This document shows, in pieces, positions 61,101-64,000 of a DNA stretch of 64,000 bases. The stretch is from the NCBI GenBank assembly GCA_035236585.1, contig CP141132.1, positions 24,945,445 through 25,009,444 of the forward strand. The letters run 5' to 3'. This DNA is from Warburgia ugandensis. Its lineage: Eukaryota > Streptophyta > Magnoliopsida > Canellales > Canellaceae. Each line of letters begins with the position of its first letter. The first letter of the stretch is position 1. The notes under the pieces are model-generated. The model had not been told where the DNA came from, made no database searches, and saw only the letters and a program-made list of their open reading frames with translations. The position numbers and the translations under genes are program-made.

Positions 61101-61607
61101 AGTAAACTTTGTTAAATAGGTACAATTTAATGCAACAAGTATAATGAATGACCCTAATATGTATGAATTACACTACAAATCAATAAGAAAACTATACTAA
61201 ATGTAATTACAATAAGAAAATAAAGGGACTGAGATATGCTTGTAATGGGGTTCTTGATGAAGATCAAATGTGGGTCACTATACCTACAATTGCCTTGTAT
61301 TATTGCAACATATTTAAAATTGAATAATAAATTACACATTGAAATGGGGCCTCACTACAAGTTCAGTGAAAATCCTAGTATAAGAAAGTAAGGAAGTTCT
61401 AGTTAAGTTGATAAATCTTTGGCCCATAGGATCCCTGTCACTTCTTTTGCCTAATTCCCCTCGCACAAAAATAAGAAAGATGGTCAATTTTTTAGGAATT
61501 AGTAAAATATGCAAGAATGATACAGAAATCCTAATCTAATGCAAACTAAAACAATGATTATAAATAAATAATCTAAATAAAGATCCAACAACAAATTTAT
61601 TGTAATT
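61101..61607 (-). mobile_element. Athila copy 4: leader
   Basis: About 500 bp of AT-rich sequence between the plus-oriented LTR-like piece and the copy 4 primer site. By position it is untranslated leader. The three overlapping open frames on the minus strand have no recognisable domain. Confidence 0.45.
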
Positions 61608-61624
61608 CCTTGACTAGGACACCA
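61608..61624 (-). promoter_or_regulatory. degenerate primer binding site of Athila copy 4
   Basis: Minus strand TGGTGTCCTAGTCAAGG lies nine bases inside the LTR, after AATTTT. It resembles TGGCGCCGTTGCCGGGG (tRNA-Asp), with changes that are partly C to T at CpG. Confidence 0.5.
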
Positions 61625-61633
61625 AAAATTTGT

Positions 61634-63409
61634 TGTAGCTTTAATTTTACTAACAAGTGCATGAATCAATGTAGTAATTATACACAACTAAGGTCGATCC
61701 CACAAGGAATCTTGGGATTTTGAATTTTGGTTGAGTCTTGCTTAAACCACTTATCGTAACCAAAGAGAGATAGAATTTGCTCTAAACTAGGGAAATGGAA
61801 AAGGAAACATGTTCAAATTTAGAAACTAAAGTAGGGAATCTTTTCAAAATTAATCTAAGATGCGAATAAACCTAAACTACAACTAAGGAAACCTAAACAT
61901 GAAGTAAACTAATCTACAAATCATGAAAAACTAAGGAACAATTAGTAACATGGTGCGCATGATTCAAGCAAGGATTTGAGCCTAGAATATTGCACATGAA
62001 ACATGACAATTTATTGAATAGAAATTAAACAATTTTTTGTGCACACATTACATAGATATTTGAGAGGGAAATTGTGCATATTCAAAGATGAAAATCTAAC
62101 TTGAAACTAAGTTCAACATTCACTATCCAATATCCACAAATGCATGCATGTAATCTAAAGGAAAATATAAGGAGAAAGAGTGGGAAAAAGATGGGAATGA
62201 GAGCAATAGATAAAATGAAATCAAGGGGATTCAAGGAACAATAACTTGATTGAAGGACTACAATCTCTTGAATATGACTACAAGAGAGTTTTGATCCTTG
62301 AATACAAGGATCTAAAGTTGAAATAAAAAAGGGAACATAAACAAGGAAGACAAGGCAACAAGGAAAAGACTTAAGCAAAGAAACTAGGAAAAAAATAACA
62401 AGACCCCAACCTAGAAATTAATTGGAGAACCTAAAGGAAAAGTGTACTCAACTTGAAGGAGGTTGGAACAACTTGAATAAGGCTTAAGGAAGAGAACCAT
62501 TCATGAAATCTAAGTAGAGGACCAGCCTAGATATGGGGTATGGAACTCCCTATGTAAAAAAAGATGGAGGACCTCCCTCTCTTTTATACTATGTTCCATC
62601 TTTTCTAAAAATATATGATTTTCTACAATTCCATCCCTCAGAAAATATGAAAAGGAGATAAGATTTGGGATGGAGATAGGATAGGGTAGGTAAATTAATA
62701 AGGTAATTACAAGCAAAACTCCAGGAAGGTGTTAGGAAGGTGGAAATTAGAAGGTGAGATAAAATAAAAGTCTAAGCAATGAGGACCCTTCTCCTATTGT
62801 TCCATCGTACATGTCACCTTCCCTTATTGACAAGTAAAACTTTCTTCCTATTTTCTCTCTTTAAATCATGTTTTTTTTTTTTTTTTTTTTTTTTTTAAGT
62901 GGGAAGTTGCATGAAAACTTCCTAGAATGTGTGGATCATGTAGTTGGCATAAATGGCTCAGGTTGATGGCTTTGACTTGATGGATTCAATGGCTTGGTTC
63001 CTTGGCTTCAAGGATCATGTGGCTTCACTTATCCTACCCTTTCCTTGATGGCTTTTCTGGCTGCCTTGAATTGATCTTGACCCTTGCTTAACCTCTAGAA
63101 TGATGGGAATTTAGATCCTTGTTCTCTTTGTTGATCTTGATACTTGATTCTCATCTAAAATGATCTTATTAGTTGCTTATCATCTCAATACCTACAAAGA
63201 TCTAAAACCCAAATTAATTCCTAGAAAATTATGACAATTCTCATACCTACTACGAACTTGCATCTAAACCTACAAGATATTGAACTTTTGAATCATTAGT
63301 TCTAAAGTTCATGTGTCATGAATTTTTGGAAAAATCTTAAGATAATGCCTATAATTTATAACACATGAGTTATTAATTAGGTAGTTTTTATAAAAATTTC
63401 ACTATTTAT
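61634..63409 (-). mobile_element. Athila copy 4: 5' LTR
   Basis: On the plus strand it runs TGTAGCTTTAATTTTAC to TATTTATCA, so in sense it opens TGATAAATAG like the other Athila LTRs. It includes the reversed U5 signature (TGCATGAATCAATGTAG, GGTCGATCCCACAAGGAA) at 61660-61705. Length is 1,776 bp. It matches 42557-44365 along its length. A 26-T run sits at 62871-62896. Confidence 0.75.
62871..62896. repeat. 26-bp poly-T run
   Basis: Pure T26 in the 5' LTR of copy 4; the partner LTR has only a short T run at the same point (about 43817). Homopolymer expansion or a sequencing length error are both possible. Confidence 0.9.
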
Positions 63410-64000
63410 CATGAAACTTATAAACTAACTAAAACTAATATAACATCGAACTAACTTAAGCAACATGCAACTACCTTAAGCAACAATTACAAAAACCTAA
63501 ACTTGAACTAAACTAATTAACAGACATGCAAAAACTAAATTAAAAGATGGTTCATGAACTCTTAGAGAGTGCACATCAACATAGAATGGAAACTTCACAT
63601 GGATCTAGAATGATACACTTGGCATTAATGAGAATGATGCCCAAGGAACAACTTGAATAAAACTAAGAATGCAATGCAAACATCGTATGGTTATATGCAA
63701 GATTCAATGAACAAATAAACTTAAACCATTCAAAAACAAGATGCTCATAGAATCACTTCCATTATTTCATAAACTTCATTACAACTTTGTGCATAGCATA
63801 TATTCAAAATAAAAAACATGAAAATAAATTGTGTGCACTATCTCAAAGCCCACTTCAACATTCAATCTAACTGAACTTCATCAAAACACATCCAAGGTAG
63901 CATGCATCCCAACCAAAACAAGAGAATCAAAGAAAAAGTGAAAGATGGTGGGAACACAATGATCCAAAAGCTAGCACTAGAACAAAGCAATTAAGGAAAA
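63410..64000 (-). mobile_element. Athila-type LTR fragment running off the window
   Basis: In sense this reads like the middle of an Athila LTR: 'TTAAGTTAGTTCGATG', 'TTTAATTTAGTTTTTGCATG', repeated 'TTGCTTAAG'. It resembles the interior of the LTR at 35666-37962 (TTAAGTTAGTTGCTTAG at about 37650). It could be the other half of the LTR whose U5 end is at 42320-42556, split by copy 4. No gene is seen. Confidence 0.45.

Larger units (their letters stand above)
42557..63409 (-). mobile_element. Athila copy 4, LTR to LTR, with a nested chromovirus
   Basis: The minus-strand order is 5' LTR (63409-61634), primer site, leader, then gag from 50873, protease, RT, RNase H, integrase, tail, and 3' LTR (44365-42557). 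The 50874-60060 chromovirus breaks it in gag. Outer flanks AATGG and TGAAA do not match as a target duplication. The two LTRs are clearly one family but well diverged. The inner edge of the 3' LTR is lost beyond about 44365, and the start of gag is missing. A plus-oriented LTR-like piece at 60061-61100 further complicates the 5' part. Confidence 0.6.

Overview
The window is plant nuclear DNA made almost entirely of decayed, nested LTR retrotransposons. I see no host gene, no rRNA or tRNA gene and no CRISPR array. Plant origin rests on two lineages recognisable from their proteins and ends. One is the Athila branch of Ty3/gypsy (tRNA-Asp-like primer site, LTRs opening TGATAAGTG, long 3' untranslated tail). 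The other is chromodomain-bearing Ty3/gypsy elements of Tekay/Del type (initiator-Met primer site, LTRs of about 2 kb). There is also a probable CACTA (En/Spm) relic. The species cannot be told. The AT-rich base composition and the density of nesting suggest heterochromatin.

Layout. 1-3.5 kb: 3' end of a plus-strand chromovirus (integrase tail, polypurine tract, LTR). 3.9-4.1 kb: a short minus-strand LTR relic with a perfect initiator-Met primer site. 4.1-9.9 kb: Athila copy 1 (+), interrupted by a solo chromoviral LTR (7401-9155) with a perfect TTATG target duplication. 9.9-11.8 kb: another LTR of that family, opposite orientation. 11.8-13.7 kb: minus-strand chromoviral pol fragment. 14.7-24.5 kb: Athila copy 2 (+), with its 5' LTR, primer site, gag and a pol that has lost the RT core. 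24.5-31.1 kb: probable CACTA relic (-) carrying a solo Athila LTR (27497-30176) with a perfect AGAAT duplication. 31.1-42.3 kb: Athila copy 3 (+), whose leader and gag start are triplicated in tandem and whose protease is split by a solo LTR (35666-37962). 42.3-64 kb: Athila copy 4 (-), from 3' LTR at 42.6 kb to 5' LTR at 63.4 kb. A near-complete chromovirus (50874-60060, -) sits inside its gag, and a further LTR flanks it on both sides.

State of the elements. All are dead. The three Athila RT motifs still present read FMDN, FMDI and FMDG where FMDD is expected, and copy 2 has deleted the motif. The chromovirus at 50.9-60.1 kb is the best preserved. Its gag-pol keeps one frame of 1,470 codons, broken by about 16 stops and a pair of compensating frameshifts, and its RT, protease and integrase catalytic residues remain.

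Nothing here looks like a new functional system. What is notable is structural: a 0.9-kb gag triplication, solo LTRs that can be excised on paper to the base, repeated loss of the same RT aspartate, recent private tandem duplications, and a perfect 24-bp palindrome upstream of an LTR TATA box.
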